Below are positions 1-10,900 of a stretch of 64,000 nucleotides of DNA, one piece after another (the stretch's first letter is position 1; the number at the start of each line of letters is the position of its first letter). A program made the position numbers and the translations under genes. The DNA is from an uncultured Pseudomonadota bacterium (GTDB taxonomy: Bacteria > Pseudomonadota > Alphaproteobacteria > RF32 > CAG-239). The stretch spans positions 1 through 64,000 of the forward strand of contig CACWSG010000008.1 of assembly GCA_902763535.1 (NCBI GenBank), read 5' to 3'. Below the pieces are notes generated by a model. The model did no database searches and was not told where the DNA came from. It saw only the letters and a program-made list of their open reading frames with translations.

Positions 1-98
1 CGCTCGGCTCGCAATCCCAAACCCTGTAATATTATTTGTCACTTGCCCTCATAATGCCCGAACCTGAAAAGTAAATATTTGGCTCGCAATCCCAAACC
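1..98. repeat. 98-bp direct repeat, copy 1
   Basis: Identical base for base to 392-489; the match ends at base 99 (C here, T in the other copy) and may extend left of the window. Each copy holds the 18-mer GGCTCGCAATCCCAAACC twice (near 6-23 and 81-98). I see no credible gene between 1 and 530: the 65-codon frame at 248-445 is built from repeat sequence. Confidence 0.85.
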
Positions 99-197
99 CC
101 AAAAAACATCGGAGACCCCTAATTCGCAGTCTAAAGACTGCTCAGGGGTGACAATAATACATTAGTGTCATGCCTGAGCGAGTGAAATGAGCGAATT

Positions 198-274
198 AGG
201 CATCTTCGAATTTTTTTTATATTATTGACACTTTTGAGTGACCAAAAGTGTCCAAAAGTCATTGGGATGTTCGC
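198..274. repeat. dispersed intergenic repeat, copy 1
   Basis: Begins AGGCATCTTCGAATT and ends ATTGGGATGTTCGC; both blocks recur in the same order at 57651-57722. Between them is a near-palindromic core in which ACTTTTG faces CAAAAGT. Two copies 57 kb apart in non-coding DNA suggest a genome-wide dispersed element of REP or MITE type. No transposase is nearby. Confidence 0.6.
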
Positions 275-391
275 CTAGCGGGCAAACAACTCAAAGGCAT
301 AGGGCTGCGACCAATTTACGCGCGACTTAACGCGCGCGACAGTGGTCGCATAAAGCAAATCTTTGCCAGCCTTGTCGTTGTTTGCTTATTC

Positions 392-489
392 CGCTCGGCT
401 CGCAATCCCAAACCCTGTAATATTATTTGTCACTTGCCCTCATAATGCCCGAACCTGAAAAGTAAATATTTGGCTCGCAATCCCAAACC
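392..489. repeat. 98-bp direct repeat, copy 2
   Basis: Exact copy of 1-98, lying directly downstream of era (which ends at 531). The 293 bp between the copies contain the dispersed element at 198-274 and a hairpin-like ATGCCT...AGGCAT segment near 168-203. No gene is seen. Confidence 0.85.
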
Positions 490-530
490 TGAAAATATCT
501 ATTTCATTTTTATTTTGGGCATCAACAGAT

Positions 531-1433
531 TTAAGCCTTGAAGTCTAAGCCCCAAACCGAATATCTTCCGGCATCTTCCTGCCAATTTTCACGCACTTTG
601 ACAAACAAAAATAGATGCACTTTATCTTCTAAGAGATATTCCATTTCTTTGCGAGCGGCGGTACCGATTTTTTTAATCATCTGACCGCCCTTGCCCAAAA
701 TAATGACCTTTTGATTGGCTTTTTTGACATAGATGGTAATTTCGGCTCGCACCGAACCATCATCACGGCGCTCCCACAATTCAGGTTCAACCGTCAACTC
801 ATAAGGAATTTCTTGTTGCAGATACAAAAACAATTTTTCACGCACTATTTCCGAACACAACAATTTAAGCGGCATATCTGACATCTGCTCTTCAGGATAA
901 TACCAAGGACTGTCCGGCAAATTGTCAGCCAACCAATCATAAAAAATTTCCATATTTTTGCCGGTTGAGGCAGAGACAAAAAAAGTTTCGGTAAAAGGAT
1001 ATTCATTATTGAGCTTTATGCTCAACTCCAACAAGCTGTCTTTTTTGACCAAATCAACTTTGTTTATGAGTAAAATTGCCTTTTGTTTTTTTTGACGAAG
1101 TCCGGCAATAATATTTTTGCTCTCGCCGTCAAGTCCGGCTTTGGCATCGACAACCATAACAATCAAATCGGCATCGCCGGCACCATCCCAAGCATTGGCA
1201 ACCATCGCACGATCCAAGCGGCGTTTGGGCTTAAATATTCCCGGTGTATCAAGAAATATGATTTGAGAATTTTTCCAAATTCCAATCCCTTTGACGGTTG
1301 TTCGCGTTGTTTGTACTTTGGGAGAGACAATCGAAACTTTTGAACCGGTAAAATGATTGGTTATGGTCGATTTTCCGGCATTGGGAGCACCGATTAAAGC
1401 AACAAATCCGCATTTGGTGTTTTCAGCACTCAT
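531..1433 (-). CDS. era: GTPase Era
   Basis: Essential GTPase that binds the 3' end of 16S rRNA and assists 30S maturation. At 300 aa it has the family length. Visible motifs are G1 GAPNAGKS (residues 15-22), G3 DTPG (62-65), G4 NKVD (124-127) and a C-terminal KH domain with the GKGG loop near residue 245. Its ATG overlaps the TGA of rnc by four bases, so the two are translationally coupled, as in many proteobacteria. Last gene of the acpS-lepB-rnc-era series. The call is secure. Confidence 0.97.
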   Translation of the reverse strand: MSAENTKCGFVALIGAPNAGKSTITNHFTGSKVSIVSPKVQTTRTTVKGIGIWKNSQIIFLDTPGIFKPKRRLDRAMVANAWDGAGDADLIVMVVDAKAGLDGESKNIIAGLRQKKQKAILLINKVDLVKKDSLLELSIKLNNEYPFTETFFVSASTGKNMEIFYDWLADNLPDSPWYYPEEQMSDMPLKLLCSEIVREKLFLYLQQEIPYELTVEPELWERRDDGSVRAEITIYVKKANQKVIILGKGGQMIKKIGTAARKEMEYLLEDKVHLFLFVKVRENWQEDAGRYSVWGLDFKA

Positions 1434-2080
1434 TTCTGCACCAATTCTAACAGAGCTTTAGCGGCCGCAAATTCAGCCTGCTTTTTGTTATGTCCTTGTC
1501 CGGAAGCTTTTCTTTGACCAATCGCTACTTCAATCACAAATATGGGCTCATGCTCGCTTCCCTCACGACGCACAACTCGATATTCCGGCATTGACAGACC
1601 ATAATGCTGCGCCCATTCCTGCAAAGCAGTTTTGGCATCCTTGGGCGGAGTAGTATTTTTATCAATCAATTCGCGCCAATGGTTGCTGACAAAATCAACT
1701 GCGGCATCAATGCCGCCATCAATATAGATAGCTCCGATTACCGCCTCCATCACATCACATAAAACATTGTCATTGCGGCGCAAATCATCAGATAAAACTT
1801 TCATAAAGTGGTCAAGCTTTAAGCTGAGTGCCATCTCGGCAACTGTTTCTTTGCAAACCAAACGAACAAAGCGTTGCGAAAGGCTACCTTCCGGCTCTTG
1901 AGAGAATATCCGATATAACAATGAAGCGGTTGCAACACCCAAAACTCGATCTCCCAAAAATTCCAGACGCTCATAATTGCCGTCAATATGCGAGTTGATA
2001 CTGCTGTGAGTAATCGCTTTTTGAAGCAATTCTTCGTTTTTGAATTGATATTGTAATATTTCCTGCAGTTTCTTTGTCAT
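1430..2080 (-). CDS. rnc: ribonuclease III
   Basis: Double-strand-specific endoribonuclease for rRNA processing and mRNA turnover. At 216 aa it is near the usual 225. The RNase III signature ERLEFLGDRVLG lies at residues 37-48, the second acidic cluster is in DVMEAVIGAIY, and a C-terminal dsRNA-binding domain runs from about residue 145 (TALQEWAQ...) to the end. It starts 5 bp after lepB and overlaps era by four bases. Confidence 0.97.
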   Translation of the reverse strand: MTKKLQEILQYQFKNEELLQKAITHSSINSHIDGNYERLEFLGDRVLGVATASLLYRIFSQEPEGSLSQRFVRLVCKETVAEMALSLKLDHFMKVLSDDLRRNDNVLCDVMEAVIGAIYIDGGIDAAVDFVSNHWRELIDKNTTPPKDAKTALQEWAQHYGLSMPEYRVVRREGSEHEPIFVIEVAIGQRKASGQGHNKKQAEFAAAKALLELVQK

Positions 2081-2085
2081 TTTTA

Positions 2086-2817
2086 CTAATTAATTAAGTT
2101 GAACAAACGCGACCAACGAATCTTCTTGGGCCAAGTCCAAGGCAGATACCAAGCTCCTTCGTCATTGTGAGAATAGAATAAAAATCTGGCTTTGCCAACC
2201 ATATTTTCCAATGGTACAAATCCAACATTTACACGGCTGTCATCCGAGCGATCGCGATTGTCCCCCATCATAAAATAATGTCCTTCGGGAACTTCAACTT
2301 CCATAAAATTGTCATTGGGTTCGTTATCGGAAACTTCTAAAATATAGTGTTCTTTTCCCTCCGGCAAAACTTCGACATAACGATTGTAATGCTCGCTGGC
2401 TCCGTAATGATTGCGAATTATAAATTCATCTTTGTTCTTGCGCTCCAATTTTTTGCCATTGATAAACAGGCGACCTTTTTCCAATTTTATCTTATCTTTG
2501 GGTAAACCGATTACGCGTTTGATAAAATCAGTGGAATTATCTTGAGGGTTTTTGAAAACAATGACATCACCGCGTTGCGGATTGTCACTCCAAATGCGAC
2601 CTTTAAATAATGGCAGACTAAACGGCAAAGAATGGCGAGAATAACCATAGGTGTATTTTGAAACAAACAAATAATCACCGACATAAAGCGTGGGATACAT
2701 TGAACCGGACGGAATCTTAAACGGCTCAAACCACAAACTTCTGATAACCACGGCTATAAGAATGGCATAGATTACCGTTTTTATTGTATCAACAAAGCTC
2801 TCTTCTTCTTTTTCCAT
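2086..2817 (-). CDS. lepB: signal peptidase I
   Basis: Membrane protease that removes signal peptides from exported proteins. One N-terminal transmembrane segment (about residues 10-27) is followed by the catalytic serine in PSGSM (Ser39), the catalytic lysine in FIKRVIGLP, and the conserved GDNRDRSDDSR box. At 243 aa it is a normal alphaproteobacterial length. AAAGG lies 8 bases before the ATG. It sits directly upstream of rnc in a conserved order. Confidence 0.96.
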   Translation of the reverse strand: MEKEEESFVDTIKTVIYAILIAVVIRSLWFEPFKIPSGSMYPTLYVGDYLFVSKYTYGYSRHSLPFSLPLFKGRIWSDNPQRGDVIVFKNPQDNSTDFIKRVIGLPKDKIKLEKGRLFINGKKLERKNKDEFIIRNHYGASEHYNRYVEVLPEGKEHYILEVSDNEPNDNFMEVEVPEGHYFMMGDNRDRSDDSRVNVGFVPLENMVGKARFLFYSHNDEGAWYLPWTWPKKIRWSRLFNLIN

Positions 2818-2872
2818 AGTCTTGACCTTTATTTTTTCTTCTTTCCATAAACTATTTTTTTATAAATAACAA

Positions 2873-3262
2873 CTATATTTTTTCAATAATAACAATCGCT
2901 TGAGCCCATGGTTTGTCATCACTGAGTGAAACCAAAATATTAGCAGAGCTGTTAGAGGTTAATTTTTCTAATATTTGCAAAGCTTTTCCTTTCAGCTCAA
3001 CTTCCGGACGCCCTAACTTATTATGCTTCAACTCAATATCTTTGAAAGTTATACCCTCAACAAATCCTGTTCCCAAAGCTTTTACCGCAGCTTCTTTGAC
3101 TGCCCATAATTTGGCTAATTTAGGCGTTATATCAGCACAGGATTGCAGGTATTTTTTCTCGTTAGCCGAGCAAATTTTTTCGATAAAAGTAGCTTCATTG
3201 CGTGAGAGCAATTTAGCAATTCTTTCAATACTTACAATATCCGTTCCTAATCCTACAATCAT
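2873..3262 (-). CDS. acpS: holo-[acyl-carrier-protein] synthase
   Basis: Moves 4'-phosphopantetheine from CoA to apo-ACP, activating fatty-acid synthesis. At 129 aa it is the normal size. The N-terminal metal-binding motif MIVGLGTDIVSIERI and the second signature KLWAVKEAAVKALGTG are both present. The start has an AAAGGAAAG ribosome site. It lies 12 bp after rsh and 55 bp before lepB, all on the minus strand, suggesting one operon. Confidence 0.95.
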   Translation of the reverse strand: MIVGLGTDIVSIERIAKLLSRNEATFIEKICSANEKKYLQSCADITPKLAKLWAVKEAAVKALGTGFVEGITFKDIELKHNKLGRPEVELKGKALQILEKLTSNSSANILVSLSDDKPWAQAIVIIEKI

Positions 3263-3274
3263 TTTATCTTTCCT

Positions 3275-5416
3275 TTAACTAGAGCGGGCTACATATGACA
3301 CAACTTTGACAGCCTTAACTGCGGCAATAATATCATTGAGCTGTTTAACATCACGCACTTCGACATCAACAATCAGCTCAAAATAACTCATTGTGCGATT
3401 AGTAATATTGAGATTGGCAATATTACCATCGGCACGGGCAATAACATTGGATAAATCTCCCAGTGCTCCCGGCTCGTTGGCCAAAATTATCTTCAAGCGT
3501 CCCAAGTGAACTTCGCTGGTTGCGGCATCACCCCAAGATATATCCAGCCAACGCTCGGGTTCAGTGGCATATTTTTCCAAAGCCTTACAATCAATAGCAT
3601 GAACAGCAACGCCTTTTCCGGTTGTAACAATACCGACAATTCTGTCTCCCGGCAACGGGTGGCAACATCCGGCAAAATGAACTGCCATACCGGGGATAAG
3701 TCCTTTGATTTGAACCGGATCAGCTTTAGTCTTTTTAGCAGATTTGCCAAAACCATGCACTTTGAACGATTTGACAACCTTACCAATTTTGGACTGCTTA
3801 TAGCTGGGATAAACCGCACGCAAAACATCCCATGCGGTTACCAAGCCTTCACCGACTTTGGCATAGATGTCCTCAACCGATTCAGCTTCAAAATTAGGCA
3901 ACACCCCGACCAAACCTTTTTCGCCGAACTCCAAATTTTCGCCCTTAAAAGTGCGCTCCAAAATTTGCTCACCTAATGACACAAATTGTTCGCGCTTATT
4001 GGCTCTGATATAACGGCGAATAGCAGCTTTGGCTTTGCCGGTAACCACAAATCTGTCCCACTCCGGAGAAGGATGCTGAGCTTTTGAGGTCAACACTTCG
4101 ACCTGATCACCATTTTTCAAAATAGTACGCAACGGCTTTATTTCACCGTTAATCTTGGCACCGACGCAAGTGTTGCCGACCTTGGAGTGAACAGCATAAG
4201 CAAAATCAACCGGAGTTGAATTGACCGGCAAACCAATCAAATCGCCCTTTGGAGTGAAACAAAATACCTGATCGTTATACATTTCGAGTTTGGTATTATC
4301 CAAAAACTCTTCCGGTGAAGAAGACTCTTCCAAAATTTCCAACAACTCCTGAATCCAGCGGAAATTTTTACCGGCAGTTTTTTCGCCTTGTTTATAGGCC
4401 CAGTGTGCAGCCACACCTTTTTCGTTTACCTCATGCATTTCCTGAGTGCGGATTTGAATTTCAATTCGGGTGTTTTCCGGACCAATTACACCGGTATGCA
4501 ACGATTTATAGCCATTGGGTTTGGGCGTGGAAATATAGTCTTTAAAACGACGCGGCACCATGTGATATTTGCTGTGAACGATACCCAAAGCCTGATAACA
4601 AGCAGCAACATCATCAACAATAATACGAAAAGCCATAATATCGGAAAGTTGCTCAAACGAAGCATTTTTCTTTTGCATCTTGCACCAAATGGAGTAAGGC
4701 GACTTTTCACGACCTGATACCGAAGCGCGAACCCCTCCCTCTTCCATATCTTTTTCCAACTGCTTGATAATAGCGGGAACCAAATCACTGCCTTGTTCAC
4801 GCAAAAAGTTTAGACGAGCAGTAATAGATTCGTATGCTTCTTTATGCAACTCGCGAAAAGCAATTTGCTCCAACTCGGTTTTGATTTCCTGCATACCGAT
4901 TCTTTCGGCCAAAGGAGCATATATATCCAAAGTCTCTCTTGAAATACGCATACGCTTTTCTTCGGGACAATACTGAATAGTACGCATATTATGCAGACGA
5001 TCAGCCAATTTTATCAAGAGAACACGAATATCTTCCGACATTGCCAGCAGCAACTTGCGAAAGTTTTCAGCCTGCTTGGTGTCTTTTGATTTCAGCTCAA
5101 TCATGGCTAACTTGGTCAACCCATCAACAATCTGTGCAACTTGCTCACCAAACAAATCTCTTATTTCTTCAATTGTAGCATCGGTATCTTCGACCGTATC
5201 ATGAAGAAGACCGGCGATAATTGAGGTCGAATCAAGCTTAAACTTGGTCAAGATACCGGCAACCTCAATAGGGTGAGAATAATAAGGATCGCCCGAAGTA
5301 CGCAGTTGAGCGCCATGTTTTTTCATGGCATAGACATAGGCACGATTCAGCGCGTCCTCATCAGCATCAGGATCGTAAGATTTTACCAAATCAACTAATT
5401 CATACTGTCTTAACAT
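3275..5416 (-). CDS. rsh: bifunctional (p)ppGpp synthetase/hydrolase, RelA/SpoT family
   Basis: Long stringent-response protein of 713 aa with all four expected parts: an HD hydrolase domain with HPIEVAG and the HDTVEDTD motif (about 45-80), a nucleotidyltransferase domain with RRFKDYI and PNGYKSLHT (about 240-320), a TGS domain (VFCFTPKGD, about 385-445) and a C-terminal ACT domain. The RxKD-type motif and intact HD residues indicate a bifunctional enzyme. No second synthetase is seen here; many alphaproteobacteria have only this one long enzyme. It is divergent from clpP across 170 bp. Confidence 0.95.
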   Translation of the reverse strand: MLRQYELVDLVKSYDPDADEDALNRAYVYAMKKHGAQLRTSGDPYYSHPIEVAGILTKFKLDSTSIIAGLLHDTVEDTDATIEEIRDLFGEQVAQIVDGLTKLAMIELKSKDTKQAENFRKLLLAMSEDIRVLLIKLADRLHNMRTIQYCPEEKRMRISRETLDIYAPLAERIGMQEIKTELEQIAFRELHKEAYESITARLNFLREQGSDLVPAIIKQLEKDMEEGGVRASVSGREKSPYSIWCKMQKKNASFEQLSDIMAFRIIVDDVAACYQALGIVHSKYHMVPRRFKDYISTPKPNGYKSLHTGVIGPENTRIEIQIRTQEMHEVNEKGVAAHWAYKQGEKTAGKNFRWIQELLEILEESSSPEEFLDNTKLEMYNDQVFCFTPKGDLIGLPVNSTPVDFAYAVHSKVGNTCVGAKINGEIKPLRTILKNGDQVEVLTSKAQHPSPEWDRFVVTGKAKAAIRRYIRANKREQFVSLGEQILERTFKGENLEFGEKGLVGVLPNFEAESVEDIYAKVGEGLVTAWDVLRAVYPSYKQSKIGKVVKSFKVHGFGKSAKKTKADPVQIKGLIPGMAVHFAGCCHPLPGDRIVGIVTTGKGVAVHAIDCKALEKYATEPERWLDISWGDAATSEVHLGRLKIILANEPGALGDLSNVIARADGNIANLNITNRTMSYFELIVDVEVRDVKQLNDIIAAVKAVKVVSYVARSS

Positions 5417-5526
5417 TGCAATATTCCGAATTCATAAACAAACTTAGTATAATCATATATCACTTATTTATTTAATTTAGGTTAAAAAAAACAACTTATT
5501 TGTTTTTATGAAAAATTAACAATTTG

Positions 5527-5554
5527 TTGATTATATTGTAGTATGAATTATAGT
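5527..5554 (+). promoter_or_regulatory. candidate clpP promoter
   Basis: TTGATT (5527-5532), 16 bp, then TATAGT (5549-5554), about 32 bp before the clpP ATG, with AAGGAA as ribosome site at 5575-5580. The surroundings are very AT-rich, so other hexamers could be chosen. No heat-shock promoter is evident. Confidence 0.35.
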
Positions 5555-5586
5555 ATTAATGTTTTGTATATTTTAAGGAAAGTAAT

Positions 5587-6198
5587 ATGAGCTTAGAAAT
5601 TAAAGACAATCTGATACCTATGGTTATTGAGCAAACTTCGCGCGGTGAACGTTCGTATGATATTTTTTCGCGTCTATTAAAAGAAAGAATTATATTTTTA
5701 ACCGGCGAAGTTAATGATGAGGTTTCATCATTGGTTTGTGCGCAGTTACTGTTTTTGGAAGCGGAAGATCCTAAAAAAGATATTTTCCTTTATATCAATT
5801 CTCCCGGAGGCGTGGTTACTTCGGGAATGGCTATGTATGATACCATGCAATATATCTCGTGCGATGTTAATACTTTGTGTATCGGTCAAGCCTGTTCCAT
5901 GGGATCATTATTGTTGGCCGGCGGTGCCAAAGGCAAACGCTTTGCCCTGCCCAATGCTCGCATTATGATACATCAACCGTCAGGCGGATTCCGCGGTCAA
6001 GCAACTGATATTGAAATTCACGCTAAAGAAATTTTAGACATGAAAAAAAGATTAAATCAAATTTATGCTCATCATACCGGCAAAAAACTGGCAACGATTG
6101 AAGCGGCAATGGAGCGCGATAACTTTATGAATCCAACGGAAGCTATGAAGTTCGGTTTGATTGATCATGTCGTAACCTCTCGTGACGAGATTAAATAA
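5587..6198 (+). CDS. clpP: ATP-dependent Clp protease proteolytic subunit
   Basis: Serine protease that forms two heptameric rings and degrades substrates fed by ClpX or ClpA. At 203 aa it is the usual length. The catalytic triad is visible: Ser104 in GQACSMGS, His129 in [10 protein letters not shown], and Asp178 in MERDNF. A good AAGGAA site precedes the ATG. clpX follows after 11 bp, the conserved clpP-clpX operon. The trigger-factor gene that often precedes clpP is absent. Confidence 0.97.
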   Translation: MSLEIKDNLIPMVIEQTSRGERSYDIFSRLLKERIIFLTGEVNDEVSSLVCAQLLFLEAEDPKKDIFLYINSPGGVVTSGMAMYDTMQYISCDVNTLCIGQACSMGSLLLAGGAKGKRFALPNARIMIHQPSGGFRGQATDIEIHAKEILDMKKRLNQIYAHHTGKKLATIEAAMERDNFMNPTEAMKFGLIDHVVTSRDEIK

Positions 6199-6209
6199 GG
6201 ATTAGAGTT

Positions 6210-7469
6210 ATGAGTGAAGAAAAATTACATTGTTCTTTTTGCGGCAAAAGCCAAGATGAAGTAAAAAAATTGGTTGCCGGTCGCGGAGTTTATATTTGCG
6301 ATGAATGTATTGAAGTGTGCATCAATATTGTTTCCGACGAAATAAAAGAAATTGAAAAAAAGGAAAAAGGTATTGATTTTGAAGGCTTGCCGACACCGGT
6401 AAAAATTAAAGAGTTTTTGGATCAATATGTTATCGGACAGGAGCACGCAAAAAAGGTTTTGGCGGTTGCGGTTTACAACCACTATAAACGGCTGAACTCA
6501 AGTCAGCATCCTGATGTTGATATTGCCAAATCAAATGTTGTGTTGATTGGCTCAACCGGATCGGGTAAAACTTTGTTGGCGCAAACTTTAGCCAAGATTT
6601 TGGATGTTCCGTTTGCAATTGCCGATGCCACTACCTTAACCGAGGCCGGATATGTCGGTGAAGATGTTGAAAACATTATCTTAAAATTGGTACAAAATGC
6701 CAATTATGACATTGAAAAAGCTCAGCGCGGCATTGTTTATATTGATGAAATTGACAAGATTACCCGCAAGTCTGACAGTGCTTCGATTACACGTGATGTA
6801 TCAGGCGAAGGTGTACAGCAGGCTCTATTGAAAATTATTGAAGGAACGGTTGCTAATGTTCCGCCGCAAGGAGGCAGAAAACATCCGCAGCAAGAATTTT
6901 TGCACGTTGATACAACCAATATTTTGTTCATTTGCGGCGGTGCTTTTGCCGGATTGGAAAAGATTGTCGGCAGAAGAGGCAAAGAAACTTCCATCGGTTT
7001 CGGAGCCAAAGTTGCCACCAAAGAAGAACGCAATATCGGTGAAATTATTAAAGATGTGCAACCGGAAGATTTGTTAAAATACGGTATGATTCCGGAGTTT
7101 GTCGGAAGATTGCCGGTGATTGCAACTTTAGAAGATTTGGATGAGGCGGCATTAATCAAAGTTTTAACCGAACCGAAAAACGCTCTGGTAAAACAATACA
7201 AGGCTATGTTCGGAATGGAAAATGTTGAACTCAGCTTTACCAAAAGTGCTTTGTCAGCGATTGCCAAAAAAGCCATTGAGCGTAAAACCGGTGCTCGCGG
7301 TTTACGTGCCATTATGGAAGAATGTTTGTTGGAATTGATGTATGAGATTCCCGACAAACATGATGTAGCTGAAATTATCATTAATGATAAGGTCATTACA
7401 GAAGGGAAAAAACCAAGTTTTGTAAAGACAAAAGAGCAATCCAAAGCTCCACATAAAAAAGCCGTCTAA
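6210..7469 (+). CDS. clpX: ATP-dependent Clp protease ATPase subunit ClpX
   Basis: AAA+ unfoldase that recognises tagged substrates and threads them into ClpP. The 419-aa protein has the N-terminal C4 zinc finger (Cys8, Cys11, Cys30, Cys33), Walker A GSTGSGKT near residue 114, Walker B with IVYIDEIDK, the pore loop [11 protein letters not shown], and sensor/arginine-finger region [10 protein letters not shown]. The stop codon lies inside the downstream terminator hairpin. In alphaproteobacteria ClpXP degrades cell-cycle regulators such as CtrA. Confidence 0.97.
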   Translation: MSEEKLHCSFCGKSQDEVKKLVAGRGVYICDECIEVCINIVSDEIKEIEKKEKGIDFEGLPTPVKIKEFLDQYVIGQEHAKKVLAVAVYNHYKRLNSSQHPDVDIAKSNVVLIGSTGSGKTLLAQTLAKILDVPFAIADATTLTEAGYVGEDVENIILKLVQNANYDIEKAQRGIVYIDEIDKITRKSDSASITRDVSGEGVQQALLKIIEGTVANVPPQGGRKHPQQEFLHVDTTNILFICGGAFAGLEKIVGRRGKETSIGFGAKVATKEERNIGEIIKDVQPEDLLKYGMIPEFVGRLPVIATLEDLDEAALIKVLTEPKNALVKQYKAMFGMENVELSFTKSALSAIAKKAIERKTGARGLRAIMEECLLELMYEIPDKHDVAEIIINDKVITEGKKPSFVKTKEQSKAPHKKAV

Positions 7470-7484
7470 TCAGACGGCTTTTTT
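7455..7484. terminator. bidirectional terminator between clpX and the HAD-like gene
   Basis: Perfect stem GCCGTCT/AGACGGC (7461-7467 and 7472-7478) with loop AATC, flanked by A6 on the left and T6 on the right, so it can terminate transcripts from both directions. The clpX TAA (7467-7469) and the opposing gene's TAG (7466-7468) both lie in the hairpin. Confidence 0.85.
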
Positions 7485-7948
7485 ATTGCTATGGATAAAC
7501 TGTCAATTGCAGCTGAAGGATGTTGATTAAAATTTATTATTTGTCCGTTTTGAGCATGGCAAACCTTTTTGATATTATCATACAAACAATATGACTGCAC
7601 AAAGTGCCGGAGATAAATATCACTATCATCAATGTGCAAGTCAATATTACAACGGCGGCAAAAATCCGACTTTGCTTTGTTCCATGCTGAATTATTTATG
7701 ATAAATCCATTATCATCTTGTTCAATATATCCCAAGGCTAAGCAATAATCTAAAATACTGAAAATATAGTCATAAGACAAACCAAGCTGCCCTAACATAT
7801 CAGATATAAATGTTTTTGGAGCACCGGATATGATATAAATCAAATGACCTTTGGCTTGAGCACAATGGCAAAATTCTCTAAAATAATCGGGGTTGCTGTC
7901 GATTACACCGTGATAGTCCAAACCTATTTTTAGTTTGGCTGAAATCAC
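7466..7948 (-). CDS. HAD-like hydrolase-fold protein
   Basis: Unnamed 160-aa protein. It opens with [11 protein letters not shown], a variant of the HAD nucleophile motif DxDG with His in the third place; ISGAP could be the motif II threonine/serine region, and [12 protein letters not shown] looks like the acidic motif IV. No cap domain is evident. The start is GTG with GGAG upstream, overlapping the stop of the preceding 1,078-aa gene by one base. HAD enzymes usually act on phosphates, but the changed motif makes activity uncertain. The substrate is unknown. Confidence 0.65.
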   Translation of the reverse strand: MISAKLKIGLDYHGVIDSNPDYFREFCHCAQAKGHLIYIISGAPKTFISDMLGQLGLSYDYIFSILDYCLALGYIEQDDNGFIINNSAWNKAKSDFCRRCNIDLHIDDSDIYLRHFVQSYCLYDNIKKVCHAQNGQIINFNQHPSAAIDSLSIAIKKPSD

Positions 7949-10900
7949 TATTCATCTCCGAAATTATCATTCCATAAGTCTTTGACCGAATTGGGGCTTA
8001 GTGCCGAGAGCGGATTAATACTAATATCCGGATCAGACAAAGAACCGGTTATTTGATAATTAACGGCGAATATGGTACCATCGCGTCCGCTTAACAATTG
8101 CCCGACAACCGGAATTTTACCAAGCAAAGAATTCAGACCATAGGCCGGAGCAATCATACCCTTAAAGTCGAGCAACTTTTTATCTTCGTCATAACTGCCG
8201 CTGCCGGATATGCCCAACACATTACCAAACGCTTTAGCTTGCGCAAGTTTTAATTTGGAACCGTCATATTCAAACGGAGCATCAAAATGTGAAAAAGTTA
8301 TGCCGTCGCCGGATAGCATATCAACTATGCCGGTAAATGAGGCTAAAGTCAGTAATTTTACAAACACACCGGTTTTGGTCAAATTGATGTTACGAGCTTT
8401 GGCGTGTCCGATTATAACTTTATCGGCACCGCGTTTGGCATCTATGTTCAAAGTGCCGCCTTTGAAATAGTCATAAACACGCAAGAATTTTAGGGCTGAG
8501 CCGGCATCATTACTATCAACCTGCAAAAGATATTCCTTAGATCCGCGCGGAGTGTAATCCAATTTGAGATAAGGACGATTTTGCTGATTAGATTTGGCAG
8601 CATTTGGTTTGAAATTGCCTACCAAATGCATCTCATCAACTCCGATTTTGTTAAGAATGCGAGCAGTACCGGCAAAAGAAGAAGTGTAAATATCCGATGA
8701 GGTCCAAAGTTTGTCCACCGCAATATTAACTTCAGCATTGGGGACATTATCCCAAAAATCATCGTCTTTTTTGGTATCTGAAGAATTGTCAGCCACATCC
8801 TCTTCATCACCTGAATCGGCAAAGAACGGCGATAAGTCATAAGCTGAACCGGAAACCGTAACTTTAACATTTTGCTCCGGTTCATAACCTATTTCAATAA
8901 GAGAGGATGCATTGGTATGCGGACCTTTAATTGAAGAAATGTCAACTTGAGTTATCTGGCCTTTATCATTAACCGAAGCTTTGCCTGTGACCTTAAATTC
9001 TGGTTTGGATAATCCAAATGAGGTTATATCACGCAATTTGCTATCTTTGAGTTTAAGGTTGGCAGATATTTCACCATTTTCACCGGCAGCTTTTGCAAAG
9101 CCTAAAAAACCATAATTGATGACAGTTTCGCGCAAATTGCCGTGCACATCAATGAGCATAAATCCATCATTGGTCTCGGTAATAATAGCTTTTGAAGGAA
9201 TGGCACCTTTGATAAACGGAGGTTTGAGAGCTGAAATATCAATGCCGGTTTTGCTCATAAAGTTTTGATCAAAATTAAAACTCAACTGATAACGACGTTG
9301 ATAAGGCTTGTTGTCGCCAAATTGTTCATCCCATGCCAAATTAATCGGCAACCCTTCAATATTGGCAACACCGGTAATATTCATACCATCATTATTGAGC
9401 GTAAGATCCAAATTTTTGGCATTGATTGTGTGTCCGTCAATTACATCATTGATTTCAACATCATGGAGAACTGCCGTAATGTCAAAATTGACATCATTGG
9501 GTGCTAAGTCACTGCGCAACTCAAATGCCAATTTCAAATCGACCTCGCTTCCTCCTTTTATTCTGTCAGGATTCAATCCGGCGGAAGAAGGATATTTCAA
9601 AGGTTCGTGATCAATCAATTTGAGTATGTCACTGATTGAACCGACAGCTTTCAAATCAAGCTTTATAAAATTGTCTTCTTTGTTAAGATCATACAAATCG
9701 ACAAAGCCGCCATTTAACATCACGCCGTCAGATTTGCCTTGCGATATGTCTATATAAATACTTGAATTTGAAAATTTGGCTTTGCCTTTAGCATCAGAGA
9801 TAACCGGCATACCTTGCAGATAAAAAATAGTGCTGCCGTCAATATCGGCTTCACCGGAAAGTCCTTCAAATTCAAACGATTTTTTCTTTTTATCATAGCC
9901 AAAGTCAAAACGAAAATCACCATTACGGATATAACCATCATACAAACTTTCTTGGCACCAGCTCCATGCCGCATCACTGAAATAACGCGGCCAATAATCT
10001 GTAAGCTTTGAAGTTTCCAGTTGTTTGACTTTGGCTAAAATTCTAACTTTCAGTTTGTCGGGGATTGATGAAAGCAAATACGGCTTAAGTCCGTCAACCT
10101 CAAGACCAAGTTCGGCTTCTTGGCCATCCAAGTTTAATTTGGCATCTTTGATTGTGATTTGCTCAAAATTGCCGCTCAGTGAACCTTTTAACAACAATCC
10201 TGATAAATGGTAGTCGTATTTGTCATCACCGCCGAATTTTGCCACACCCTTCTCTCCGGCAAAATCAAAATCAATCTTTTCAATCAATTTATCGGTATTG
10301 GACAACAAATCATTTTTATATTTGCCGATATCTTGCAAATTAATGTCGGTGCTGATGTTGCCATGAAGAGGAATGCGAATGTTATACAATCCGGCAACCT
10401 TGTCATCGGTAATCAACAATTTGAGCAATTCGGACGGAATCAAATCCGAAAAATAAAATTTTAAGCCTATTTTATCGCCGGAATAAGCATAATCTGCTGC
10501 CAAACCTAAATGCGAAGTGCTGTCAGCAAAAGGCATAAGCGCATTAATCTCAGTACTGATGGAACTAAAGCCTCGCTCAAATTGATAGTTTACATCGCTG
10601 AAATGCCATCTTTTACCCAAATCAATTTCAAGCAGCTCAACTTCAGCTTTGTTTACACTGATTGAATTGATATAACTCTCAGGATAAGTGTCATCTACTG
10701 AGTTGAAATGATCCCAAAACTCTTCAGCCTGTTCAATATAATAACGCAATTTTTTGCTTTTGATTTCTTCATTGTCTTTGGTATCATCAATATTATAGCG
10801 GCTATATACATAAATATTTGGTTGTTCTATCTCAATAGAACTAGGAGCAATTACTCCTCGCATCAACGCTTTAATACTGAATGATATTGATACCTTTGGG

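Noticed and set aside
248-445. 65-codon frame on the plus strand in the left repeat region
   Set aside because: It is made of the dispersed element and the 98-bp repeat, has no ribosome site, and its sequence is explained by the repeats.
6737-7444. 235-codon open frame opposite clpX
   Set aside because: Antisense shadow of clpX with low-complexity Ser/Ile content; clpX is certain on the other strand.
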